From positions 1 through 64,000 of the forward strand of contig JBNGIS010018091.1 in assembly GCA_049999725.1 (NCBI GenBank): a stretch of DNA of 64,000 nucleotides. Reading direction: 5' to 3'. The first letter of the stretch is position 1. Each line of letters opens with the position of its first letter. Made by a program: the position numbers and the translations under genes. This DNA is from Haplomitrium mnioides (taxonomy: Eukaryota > Marchantiophyta > Haplomitriopsida > Calobryales). This document shows, one piece after another, positions 22,606 to 33,316 of the stretch. The notes beneath the pieces were generated by a model. The model had not been told where the DNA came from. It worked only from the letters and a program-made list of their open reading frames with translations, and made no database searches.

Positions 22606-23367
22606 TGAGCACAATTTTGTGCACGACCTTGGTGCTACTTGCGCTATTCTGTGTGCAACAAATAGAAGTCACCATTGCCTGAAGCGGTTCCTGCTTAAGC
22701 CTTCCTTACACCGCCTCACTGCCAAAGAGCTTCATGGCATACAAATCATGGAGGGAATGAACCTATAAACAACATGCCAAGGAAACCCACGGTTCGAGGA
22801 GGATTTTGGGACGGCTTGGTTACAACCATGAGGCCACAAGTTACAGACACTGCTGCCCTTGAATTGCATAAGAATCGTGAAGGTTTTCGCAACTAAGAAT
22901 TTTGACACGCGACAATTATGAAGGACAAGTGTTGTGGATGGATATTGAGTAGACAATCGAGCCCCTGTGCAATTGCTCCCTTGATCCCATCCCGCCCAGT
23001 CCAGGCTCAAATCGAATGCCTCCTCCTTTGAATTTAATTACCTCCTTAATTCCTTGATTTCTCTCCCTAATTGCACTGCCCTCGATTTCTCTAGACTCCC
23101 TTTGCTTGAACAGTCCTCCTGCAGCACCAAATTTGCCCCCCGCAGAAGCTCCTCCTGCACAATATCTTTGCGCAAGGCTTGCCCTGCGAAATTCTTGCCC
23201 TTGCTGATCACACATGCTCTTCTCCCCGCATCGCTTGCCTTGCTGCAAAATTCCTGCCTCGGGTTGATTGCTCCCCAACGACTTGCTCTACCTCGCTCTT
23301 TCGCCCCTTGCATGCTCACCCTCTCTTCATGCCCGATCGATCTAGCTGATCAATCCAACTGATTGAT
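22606..23367. other. Unclassified sequence after the minisatellite
   Basis: Moderately GC-rich with overlapping open frames on both strands at 22.9-23.36 kb, none with a motif I can name. Confidence 0.35.
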
Positions 23368-23767
23368 NNNNNNNNNNNNNNNNNNNNNNNNNNNNNNNNN
23401 NNNNNNNNNNNNNNNNNNNNNNNNNNNNNNNNNNNNNNNNNNNNNNNNNNNNNNNNNNNNNNNNNNNNNNNNNNNNNNNNNNNNNNNNNNNNNNNNNNNN
23501 NNNNNNNNNNNNNNNNNNNNNNNNNNNNNNNNNNNNNNNNNNNNNNNNNNNNNNNNNNNNNNNNNNNNNNNNNNNNNNNNNNNNNNNNNNNNNNNNNNNN
23601 NNNNNNNNNNNNNNNNNNNNNNNNNNNNNNNNNNNNNNNNNNNNNNNNNNNNNNNNNNNNNNNNNNNNNNNNNNNNNNNNNNNNNNNNNNNNNNNNNNNN
23701 NNNNNNNNNNNNNNNNNNNNNNNNNNNNNNNNNNNNNNNNNNNNNNNNNNNNNNNNNNNNNNNNNNN
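23368..23767. other. Assembly gap, 400 N, hiding the left end of copia A1
   Basis: 400 unknown bases. The sequence right of the gap is already inside the A1 5' LTR-like region, so the LTR start and target duplication are lost here. Confidence 0.97.
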
Positions 23768-24330
23768 CTCTCTCCGCTTTTGCTCCTGCTCCTTCGGCGG
23801 CTGTGTGCTTCATTTGGTTTTTGCCCATGCTTCTTTGACGAGCTGTGTGCTTCCTCTCTTCCCGTTTTTGCTCCTGCTCCTTCGGCGGCTGTGTGCTTCA
23901 TTTGGTTCTCGCTCCTGTTTCTTCGACGGGCTGTGACCCTCTTCGTTCTTGCTCCTGCTTCTTCGACGGGCTGTGACCCTATCCATTCTTGCTCCTATTC
24001 CTTTGGCGACTGTGCTTCATTCCGTTTTTACTCCTGCTCCATTCAACGGACTGTGCTTCCTACCATTTTGCTCACTCAATACTCAAAGAACGTGGCTCAG
24101 GTGCTCTCCTTTTTGCTCCCTTTTGCACATTCGACGACTTGTGCTCAGGTGCCCTCCTCTTGCTCCTCTTTGACTATTCGACGGGCTGTGCTCAGTCTGT
24201 GCTCGATTGCTCCTCGCGTGGCTGAGTTCATATTTTGTTCTTCGACGGTCTTATCTTCCCTTCCCTCTTCCCTCCCTTCTTTTTTTCTTTCTCTTTCCTT
24301 TCGCATTAGCTTGGCAACTCACAACTGTTT
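23768..24330 (+). repeat. 5' LTR portion of A1 with degenerate GACGGGCTGTG repeats
   Basis: C/T-rich text made of diverged units of about 40-50 bp, each with TTCGACGGGCTGTG or TTCGGCGGCTGTG followed by TTTTGCTCCTGC. The same TTCGGCGGC text occurs at the visible end of the 3' LTR (30790-30799). The matching region of A3 (57.3-57.8 kb) is likewise CTGCTCGAC-rich, so the array is a feature of this LTR family. The long open frame across it is a by-product of the repeats. Confidence 0.55.
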
Positions 24331-24790
24331 CATTTGATTAATCCTCGATGTTCGGCGCTCATGACCTACCTTTTTCACCTACATCAACTTGGTACTCACA
24401 CATTCCTTTGCTAGCGGACCACAACTGACCAGGCCGAACGAAGAACGACACCGATGACAACAGGACAATCTTGACTCAACAATAACAACACATTACAGGG
24501 CAGTTTTCCAGTACAGCTCTGAAGTTTGTTTTAGCATATTTACCTTTCCTCTGTTTCCAGAGAATACTTCATTTTCAGTTCATTTCCTTTGTTTTCCGCA
24601 TTAAGAAGAAAACATAAACAGGTACCAAGATCTAAAACATCCCCGCAACACGCGGAGACCAGCAGTACTAATCATACTGCGCATCAGTTCTTTTTTTTTT
24701 TCTATCCTTTTCGTATCCTCTCATATCCACTTTCACGCTCTGGACGGTTACTGAATCCAGAACCAGATAGACATTGGGAATATACCAAAC
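24331..24790 (+). other. Leader of copia A1, LTR end not located
   Basis: No gene. I could not identify the 3' edge of the LTR or a standard primer-binding site. AGAAAACATAAACA at 24606 is shared with the A3 leader (about 58897). Confidence 0.4.
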
Positions 24791-27700
24791 ATGAACCCGG
24801 TCGGTTCATTGAAATTCCCCACACTAAAACTCGATCGATCGAATTACCAGTCGTGGTCACTGGACATTACCACATACCTTACGTCCAAAGGCATCCTGGA
24901 TATACTCACCCACGACGAAGGCACGAACCCTCGCGACGCTGCTCGTGCCTTAATCCTCATCCGCCACCATATTGTGGAACCACTCAAACTTCAATACCTG
25001 AATCACCAAAACCCCAGACTACTATGGAACGAACTCAAATTGAGATTCGACCATTTGACATCAATGTCACTCCCTGCAGCGAGACATGACTGGATAAACT
25101 TGCGCGTCCAGGATCACACTTCAATTGTGAACTACAACAGCGAACTATTTCGAATTGCCTCCCAGCTGGCCATATGTGGCCACCCCGTATCAGATGAAGA
25201 ACAGATAGAGAAAACCCTCTCGACATTCCCTGTAAGCAACCTTATCTTGGCATCCCAATATCGCAATATGCGATTCACAAGATACTCAGAGCTTATCGCA
25301 TATATGCTTCTAGCCGAGAAACATCAAATCCTACTCATTGAGAATGCGAAGAAGAGACCTCCCGGTTCTGCTGCACCTTCCGCAAACCCTGTATCCCACT
25401 ACACACAACATTATCCATACCCTACAAATCGCACTCGGGGACCCCACACGGGCAGAGGCAGCGGAAGAGGAAACCCTAGATTCAGGGGGAGTCCAAAATA
25501 CTCACATGCCAACAGACCTCTTTTTTTCACAAACAAGGATAGGAATAACAGACAATATACCTCAAATCGATCTGAATGCAGCACACATCAGTGGACACCA
25601 AGAGGTGGTCGACAACATAAACGTGACCAAAAACCAATCTTCCAACAGAGAAACAATCAGACCTCATGCCACAGATGCGGAACTCGAGGCCATACACAAC
25701 CAGTATGCCGAGTTCCTGCACACCTGGCCAAACTATACCAAAACAGTATCAAGCACACACAACCCGAGGTACATGGGAATATCTTAGACATCCCCGACGT
25801 TGACGAATACCCGACATACAACATGCAACCAGAGAGTCATACAATCCAACATTTGGATCCTACTCACACTGCCAACCACAGCAACACATGCATTGTCCAT
25901 AGTGGCTCATCGCACAATATCCTACAGGATCGAAACCTATTCTCTTCGATGATTCCTTCTTCTCGACAAATGACAACTATCACCGGCCATAACCAGATAG
26001 AAGAAGGCTATGGCCCAACAACCGTACGTTTCCCTAACGAAATCATACTAAACATTCCTTCAGCCATATATGCCCCCACGGCAACCAGGAATCTCATCAG
26101 TTTCAGAGATATCCGCCGAAACGGATATCACATTCAAACCGGAAGGACCTCCAACACAGAAGTCTTACATATTATGATACCGACAGGACTTACTATGCAA
26201 ATCCAAGAAACCTTCCCGCTGTCCCCACTTGGACTGTATATGACACACATTTACTCAGACCTTACATCCTCAATACGAATTTTGAATGCTCAACTCTGGC
26301 ATAATAGACTTGGACACCCAAGCAAAGACATGTTTTACAGACTAAAACATGACAGCATAGGCATTCCTGACAATGTCCAACCGTTATCTCCCTCTTATCC
26401 ATGCATGGCATGTGCGCAAGGAAAACTCAAAATCATACATCCAATACAAAAGACAACCAGACAAATCCCCCGTTTCTTGGAACGGATCCATGCAGACGTT
26501 TGCGGACCCATTCACCCTCCATCCAGACCATTCAAATATTTCCTAGTAACCATTGATGCATCATCAAAATGGTCACAAGTATCTCTGCTTACAACCAAAA
26601 ATATGGTATTCCCCAAACTACTCTCACAAATTCGGAAGCTCACCACTCAATTCCCCAAATACCCGATCAAAACTCTCAGAGTCGACAACGCCGGGGAATT
26701 TTCGTCTAAAACATTCGACGAATTCTGCACATCAGTAGGTATAGATATCCAATACTCGGTCCTTCACGTCCATTTCCAGAATGGAATAGCTAAATCAGCA
26801 ATTAAACGTATACAACTTATCGCCTGACCGCTATTGCTGAACACAAGCCTCCCTACCTCCGCATGGGGCCATGCCGTACTGCATGCAGCCACCCTAATAA
26901 CGTTCAGACCATCAGCCTTCAACCGTTACTCACCATATCGACTTGCCATAGGCATGCCCGCCAACATCACACACCTCCGAACATTCGGATGTTTGGTCAT
27001 GGTACCAATCCTCGGCCCCAACCAAACCAAAATGAGACCACAACGTCCGAAAGAAATTTATATTGGTTTTGAATCCCCATCAATAATTTGATACCTTGAA
27101 CCGAGCACATCAGGCGTTTTCAAGTCCCGATTCGCGGATTGCCAATTCTTTGAGGACACTTTCCCACCCTTAACACAAGACACTCCTCCAAACACAACAA
27201 CACATAAGGAGGAACTAGTATGGCGTAAAAACTCAATCCTTCAACCTGATGCCAGAACCGGACAATCTGATTATGAAGTACAGAAAATACTCCACCTCCA
27301 ACAAACATTAGTCAAAACACCAGACGCATTCAATGATATAGTAGGTATTACCAAATCCCATATTGAAGCAACTAATGCCCCTGCCAGATTACAAAAAGAA
27401 TCCAGACCTGCTACTGATATTGCGCTCAAGGCCAAAAGAGGACGCCTGCTTGGCTCCAAAAATAAGCCAAAACCCGACCAATCACTCCACACCAATATCA
27501 AAACTCTACCAACCCAAGATAGAACGTCTAACACACCGAGATCCACAATTCCAGAAAATGAGGAGATATCCATCGATTACTCGCATACCGGCTGTATCTG
27601 GACCAGAGACAAAACAGATATAGACGACATGTTTGCCTACTCAGTATCTCAAAGTATAGATGACAATACACCAGACTTGATATCCGTACAAGACGTACAA

Positions 27701-29863
27701 TCTAGACAAGATTGGCCCCACTGGGAACAAGCGATCAACTCAGAGCTAGATTCTCTGATTCATCGCCAAGTTTTTGGCTCCATCACCCCAGCAACGCCAG
27801 ACATGACTCTGACCAGCTACAGATTCATATTCGTCAGAAAGAGAAATGCAAAGGGCGACATCACCAGATACAAGGCCAGACTAGTTGCGAAAGGATACAC
27901 TCAAATACCTGGCAGAGACTATAATCTGACGTATTCACCCGTAATGGACTCCATTACATACAGATATATGATCGCGTTCGCCATTCAACGGAACCTCATC
28001 ATGCACATCATGGACGTTATTACAACATACTTGTACGGCATACTTGACTCTTAGATCTACATGAAGGCACCTCCAGAACTCATATCAAGGTTATCTTTCC
28101 ACATTCAGGGGGAGAGACAAGTATCTGAGGTTAGACCTTTTGTCCCTCAATGCCAAATATCTGAGGCTGGACCTTTTGTCCCCCAATGCAGAATGTTTGA
28201 GGTCAGACCTTTTGTCCCTCAATGCCAAATATCTGAGGCTGGACCTTTTGTCCCCCAATGCAGAACATCTGAGGTTGGATCTTTTGTCCCTCAATACAAA
28301 TCATTCGAGGTTAGATCTTCTGTCCCTCACAATAAATCTGCAACAGGACCTATAGTCCACAAATGGCTGCAAAAGAAAGGACCTACTGTCCTCATGACAA
28401 AGAGAAAGCGCTATACAATGAACAACATGCTTAACACTGCGATTTCTGGACCTTTAGTCCAACCAGCACAATTGCTGAACATGCAGTCCAACAGAGGACC
28501 TTTAGTCCCATCAACAAGCATGACAGATTGGCAGAAGAATGGACCTTCAATCCAACCCGCAAGAAAGCTGAACAAACACAATGACAAGGGACCTTTAGTC
28601 CCACATCGATCATGTGTGCATGAAGGCATTCCATCGACAAAGAATTCAGCAAATGCTACATATATTACATCAAATCAATCGGACCCTCAAATGGCAGTCC
28701 AAGTCATGAGATCGATGTATGGCCTCAAACAAAGCGGCAAGAATTGGTATCAAAGATTCAAATCAGAAATGATGACCATGAATTTTAAGAACGACGACAT
28801 TGCACCATGCCTATTCATGAAACAGGAAACCCCTGAATACGTTATAGTGGCAATATACGTAGACGATATCAACATTTTTGGGACACCATCCTTAACCTCC
28901 GACACTATTGAGAAATTGAAAACTACCTTTGAAATGCAAGACATCGGAGAACCTAACTTCTGCTTGGGAATACAATTCGAACACTTACATAATGGCATTC
29001 TGATACACCAGTCAACTTACACATCGAAAATGTTGAAACAATTGAACATGGAAAAGGCTCACCCAATGAGCACGCCTATGGAAATGAGATCCTCAGATCC
29101 CTCAAAAGACATGTTTTCCAAAAGGAAAGAAACAGAACCCACCCTTGGACCAGAGAAACCATACCTATTCGCCATCGGAGCATTAATGTACCTGGCAAAT
29201 CAGACCAGACCTGACATTGCTTTCGCTGTAAACCTACTAGCAAGACATAGCTCACAACCAACGATATGCCATTGGAATGGCATCAAAAGAATTTTCAGAT
29301 ACCTGCAAGGTACTGTAGACATAGGTCTATTCTTCCCGAAAAATGTAGAAAACGACATCATTGGATATGCTGATGTCGGATACTTATCTGACCCTGATGA
29401 TACAAAATCACAAATAGGATATGTATTCCTTAAAGGGGGTACAACTATTTCATGGAAAAGCACCAAACAGACCATCACCACCACATCTACTAATCATGCC
29501 AAAATTATAGCATTATACGAGGCAAGTAGAGAATGTATTTGGCTACGACAGTTGATTGATCACATCAACTCCAACACTGGTCAACAACTTATCCAATCCC
29601 CTACAGTACTCTATGAAGATAATAGACCATGTGTTGAACAAATAGCCCAAGGATTCATCAAAGGAGACAGAATCAAACATATAGCCCCTAAATTCTTCTA
29701 CACTCATGAACAACATGGTGAACAGATTAACGTACAATGGATACCAAGCAAAGACAATAGGGCTGACATCTTCACAAAACCCTTACCTACTGCCCTACAC
29801 AAGGCACATACCGAGGGTATTGGTCTACGAAAATTATCTGAACTCAACAGAAAGCAAAATTGA
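24791..29863 (+). pseudogene. gag-pol polyprotein of copia A1, one frame with three stops
   Basis: A single frame of 1,690 codons runs from ATG 24791 to TGA 29861-29863, broken only by TGA 26825, TGA 27089 and TAG 28052. Domains in order: gag with LKLDRSNYQSW near the N-terminus; CCHC knuckle (25667-25708); protease with HSG instead of DSG (His at 25898-25900); integrase HHCC (about 26300-26415) and core with Asp at 26495 and 26684 but Lys (26792-26794) where the catalytic Glu of NGLAE is expected; reverse transcriptase with [11 protein letters not shown] and intact YVDD (28856-28867); RNase H with YADVGYLSD. Inside the RT, about 190 residues of GP-x-V repeats separate IYMKAPPEL from MYGLKQSGKNWYQRF. 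All three stops fit C-to-T changes (CGA or CAG codons). Dead, but young-looking compared with A3. Confidence 0.92.
28106..28690 (+). repeat. In-frame GP-x-V repeat insertion in the A1 reverse transcriptase
   Basis: The insertion starts after a purine tract (CAGGGGGAGAG, 28106-28116). Six 36-bp units follow from 28123 (12 residues each, pattern SE-V/A-R/G-PFVPQC). Six looser units (GPIVHK, GPTVLM, GPLVQP, GPLVPS, GPSIQP, GPLVPH) extend to about 28610, and a short linker leads back to RT at about 28690. The core DNA motif GGACCTTTAGTCC or GGACCTTTTGTCC has inverted ends (GGAC...GTCC). The open frame of pol is kept throughout. Confidence 0.9.
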
Positions 29864-30295
29864 CATATCAATTTCATATGATTCAAACTCTTTTTAAATT
29901 TTATATCTCGCTTTCTGCTATTGAGTATTATGTTTTAACTCTGAAGTTTGTTTTACAGATATTCATGCGACACTACGTCGACACTAATGATATACGCATG
30001 GTTTTCATAAGACAGATGAGAGCTCACAGGTTTTCCATATAGATGCACGGAGCCATCAACGACAGGAGGCAACAACAACACAGCTCCTTCTACAACATTA
30101 CAACACAGATTTGAGTGATGATTGGTATCTACATGTTTCAAACAATCTATTTTTTTTTATGTAAATGCACTCAAGTGGTGGCACTCTTTCCCTCAGAAGA
30201 AAGCAGGAGGGTTTTAATGAGACCACACGTGCAGTAGCATATTGGCATAAACTAGTCCTACGATTGTGACTGATTAGTTTAGAACAAAATCAGTC

Positions 30296-30304
30296 AAGGG
30301 GGAG
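30296..30304 (+). other. Polypurine tract of copia A1
   Basis: AAGGGGGAG directly precedes the TGTTATAG start of the 3' LTR, the usual primer position for plus-strand DNA synthesis. Confidence 0.8.
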
Positions 30305-30799
30305 TGTTATAGGACTATAGGACAAACCCTATCTATACCTATATATAGATAGGGCTATGAACAATATCTTCTTCTTCCTCTGTATTGGAACTATCAATGA
30401 AGTGCAGCATTGCCTGATTGCTGTGTGTCTCATATCTACGATAGCACGACTGGCTCTACAATTTTTTTTTCCACACAGACAAGATTCAAGACACGCACAA
30501 CGCAGGCACTACGATTCAACTCTCAAGCAACATTCTGGTCCATGGCATCTCTGTTTTCATTTTTCTCCTTTTTTTTCATTTCCCGTTTTCTCCCGCAGAA
30601 ACTCTTGGCTCGAGAAGGTACGCGTGAGATTAAAAAAAAAAAAACAAAACAACATTCCCACATTTTTCTTTCTCTACCTTTTTCTTTTCCTTTCTTTCTA
30701 CTCCTTTTTTTTTCCTTTCTGATCAAACTAGGGTATCCGCTGCGCCCCTCTTTTTTTTCTTCTCGCTTGCTCCCCACAGTACTGCGTTCCTTCGGCGGC
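30305..30799 (+). repeat. 3' LTR of copia A1, truncated by a gap
   Basis: Starts TGTTATAGGACTATAGG, with a TATA-like CTATATATAG at about 30340 and a long T/C-rich 3' part. The start matches the A3 5' LTR start at 56933 (TGTTATAG). The end lies in the gap at 30800. Confidence 0.75.
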
Positions 30800-30899
30800 N
30801 NNNNNNNNNNNNNNNNNNNNNNNNNNNNNNNNNNNNNNNNNNNNNNNNNNNNNNNNNNNNNNNNNNNNNNNNNNNNNNNNNNNNNNNNNNNNNNNNNNN
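30800..30899. other. Assembly gap, 100 N
   Basis: Placeholder gap within the A1 3' LTR or its right flank. Confidence 0.98.
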
Positions 30900-31160
30900 A
30901 AACTTAAAATAGTAATAAAATATTAATAAAATAATGATAAAATAAGTTGAGCATAATAAAATAAAATAAAATATTAAATAATAAATAGTGAGATAGGAGG
31001 GGTAGATATTAATAATATAATATAATATAATATAATATATAATTGTAATTATAATAAAATATAAATATAATAAAATACTATTAAATATATTAATATGATA
31101 TAAAAATGAGGATTATAGAAATAATACTAATAAATAAATAAATAAATAAAATAAATAGAG
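30900..31160. repeat. AT-rich low-complexity DNA
   Basis: Runs of AATA, TAATA and ATAAT units (for example TAATATAATATAATATAAT near 31014 and AATAAATAAATAAATAAA near 31130). No coding capacity. Confidence 0.8.
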
Positions 31161-33316
31161 TAGGTTCTAGGGTGCATTTTTTTCCTTAACCCCATACTGT
31201 CGAACAAGGGGAGTACAGTTTTTTCATATAATAATAAATAATAATAGAATATATAAAATAATATATAAAACAAAACTTCTTCTCGGACAGGGTGAGTAGG
31301 GTACCCTTCGGAACTCCCACAGCGATAGATATACAAATGACATGCGAAATTTACAGAGCACATACAAAACACAAAGGAAAAAAAAGTAGAGTACATAAGC
31401 TATAGAACATAGGAAAACATGACAAAGGGAAATGTGCAAAGAAATTGCCACATAGCTCGCGTGACCCCTCCTGGTTAAATTCTCCTCACCAATATCTCCT
31501 CACCCGAATTTTGTTGTCGCTCTTTCCTCACACTCTCTTTAGTCTTTCGTCTGAACCCTCCTTGCATTTCTCCAATTGTGCATCTGGTATCCGCGCTTTG
31601 GCTATCTCTACCTACTGGTTCCCTCTTGAATTTCCAACCCCTTCTTGAATTTTCTCCTTGAGGCTGTCCTACGCGATGTTGAATTGTGCTCTGACTACGT
31701 GTTGGCTGCAAGGTAGGACGGAGAGAAAGAAAGGAACAATAGGAAAATTGGAAAGAATGGGAACAAAGAAGAATAGAAAAATCAGCATATAATAAAACAG
31801 AGTACAAGAGAATAAATTGATAAAATAAAATGCAAATATTATACTATATTATACTATATTATACTCACCGAAGATACAGAGTAAACAAAACACATATGAC
31901 ATATTACACATGAGAAAAACGACATATAAGAATAGAAAGGGAAAACAATTTGCAAGCCAAGAGTGAAGCCCTTTGCTCCAAATCTTGTTGATGACCTCTC
32001 GAGTGGTTTCTCTTCCCTATGTCGAATTGAGCCAACTCCTCAATGGTCTGAACCAATATGCTTTCTTCGGACTCTACACGACTCCTTAAATTTTTTTGAC
32101 CCTCTTTGTCCTCCTTGTGCACCAGGTTGATTAATCCTGGGCACAAATTGTTGTGCTAGGTCGGGGTAAACACAAAAAATTGAAAAAACCCGAAAAAACC
32201 TGGCCGACATAATATTATATTACATTAGATTGAGATAGATCTTTGAAGAGCAGATGTGGACTTGAAAATTTTCGCAATTGGAGGCAAAGTTGGGGTTTCT
32301 CAAGAGAGGACTCGAGGGCTCAGCAATTGCGCATCTATTGCAACTCAAATTACAAAGAATGATGCAAGATTGAGTAAGAGGTGCTTCAAATCAGATTTTT
32401 GGAAATTTTCACTACAGTTCATCATTTTCGACATATACCTATATATGATGTAGTGAAAATATATATATGATTTGGAAATTTTCACTACAGTTCATCATTT
32501 TCGACATATACCTATATATGATGTAGTGAAAATTTTCACTACAGTTCATCAAAACAGATCATTTGCCTATATACCTATACCATCAGATCACATTCTGCAA
32601 TACTCTATTTTTAAAGAGATAGAGAACCTGATACTAAGACCAGAATAGCAGAGAGCATATAAGTTTTTGAGATAAAGTTGATAGACTGATACCTTACAAT
32701 ACCTATACTATATTCTCTACTAATAAACAAAATTGAGAATAGGTGCTTGTAAAGTTCAGAATATAGAATCTACAATATGAATTCTATAAGTGGCATATAA
32801 GTTGAAACTAATTAGTTGGCTCATATTTTTGACCAAAATTGAGCATGCTAGTAGCCGCAACTAATCCATAGTGTTTATAACTATCTATTTGACCACATTA
32901 GCTATCAATCTCATTATTTTATTAGAGCTATAAACTCAAGACTTCTGATTTATCAGTACAGAACTTGGTCACATATCTTAGAAGTCTGATCAAATTTCAA
33001 TAGCCTGCTATTGCTTGGAGAACACATCTTATTATATCACATTTGGTTGGTGACATCGGGACTACTACAAGAACCTCCACCAACATTCATTTTCACAAAT
33101 ACAGAGTCAACCCCTTGCCTACTCTAAGAAGAAGAGGGAAGCATTTTTTATAATAACTCTGTTATCATTTTTTGTTGCAAAACTGTAAAATTCAAATAAC
33201 AGAAAAAATCTAAAAGTATTATGGCTTTATAAATCAGAACTTTGTTAGTTCTTGATAATACATAATCTTTTCAGTTTTCTTTTTCTTCAATTCTGTTCAA
33301 ACTTGTTGTCTAAAGG
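31161..33316. other. Non-coding leader/insert sequence of element B
   Basis: No recognisable gene. It includes AT-rich blocks, a GC-richer patch at 31.44-31.70 kb with short open frames on both strands that I do not support, and the palindromic unit at 32406-32551. Confidence 0.4.
32406..32551. repeat. Duplicated 54-bp unit with inverted ends and a perfect 20-bp palindrome
   Basis: Units at 32406-32459 and 32479-32532 are identical in plan: TTTTCACTAC at one end, GTAGTGAAAA at the other, with TTCATCA and TGATG just inside. A third, partial unit abuts the second head-on, so 32523-32542 reads GTAGTGAAAATTTTCACTAC, a perfect palindrome. Each unit looks like a tiny foldback. Confidence 0.85.

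Larger units (their letters stand above)
23368..30899 (+). mobile_element. Copia-type LTR element A1, nested in element B
   Basis: The element has a repeat-rich 5' LTR-like region (left end in a gap), a leader, a single-frame polyprotein (24791-29863), a polypurine tract (30296-30304) and a 3' LTR starting TGTTATAGGAC at 30305 and running into another gap. Both LTR parts share the CTCC-TTCGGCGGC text (23800 and 30789). It sits inside the leader of element B. Exact ends and target duplication cannot be seen. Confidence 0.82.

Noticed and set aside
21859-22768. Open frames of 75-114 codons in the 79-bp repeat
   Set aside because: The unit lacks stops on the plus strand and its length is not a multiple of three, so open frames arise in every plus frame. 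They also cross Ns. No protein motif.
23316-24337. Long open frames on both strands across the 400-N gap
   Set aside because: Most of the length is Ns. The readable part is the repeat-rich LTR of A1.
28091-28355. Repetitive open frames opposite or beside the A1 pol frame
   Set aside because: They are other-frame readings of the in-frame GP-x-V array, which belongs to the RT reading frame shared by three elements.
28106-28690. GP-x-V array as a spliced intron
   Set aside because: It keeps pol in frame over about 585 bases without a stop in A1, keeps a 12-codon period, and in A3 shares one frame with downstream RT. An intron would not need this. RNA data could still overturn it.
30357-30777. 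Phe-rich and Lys-rich frames at 30.4-30.8 kb
   Set aside because: Products of the T/C-rich end of the A1 3' LTR.
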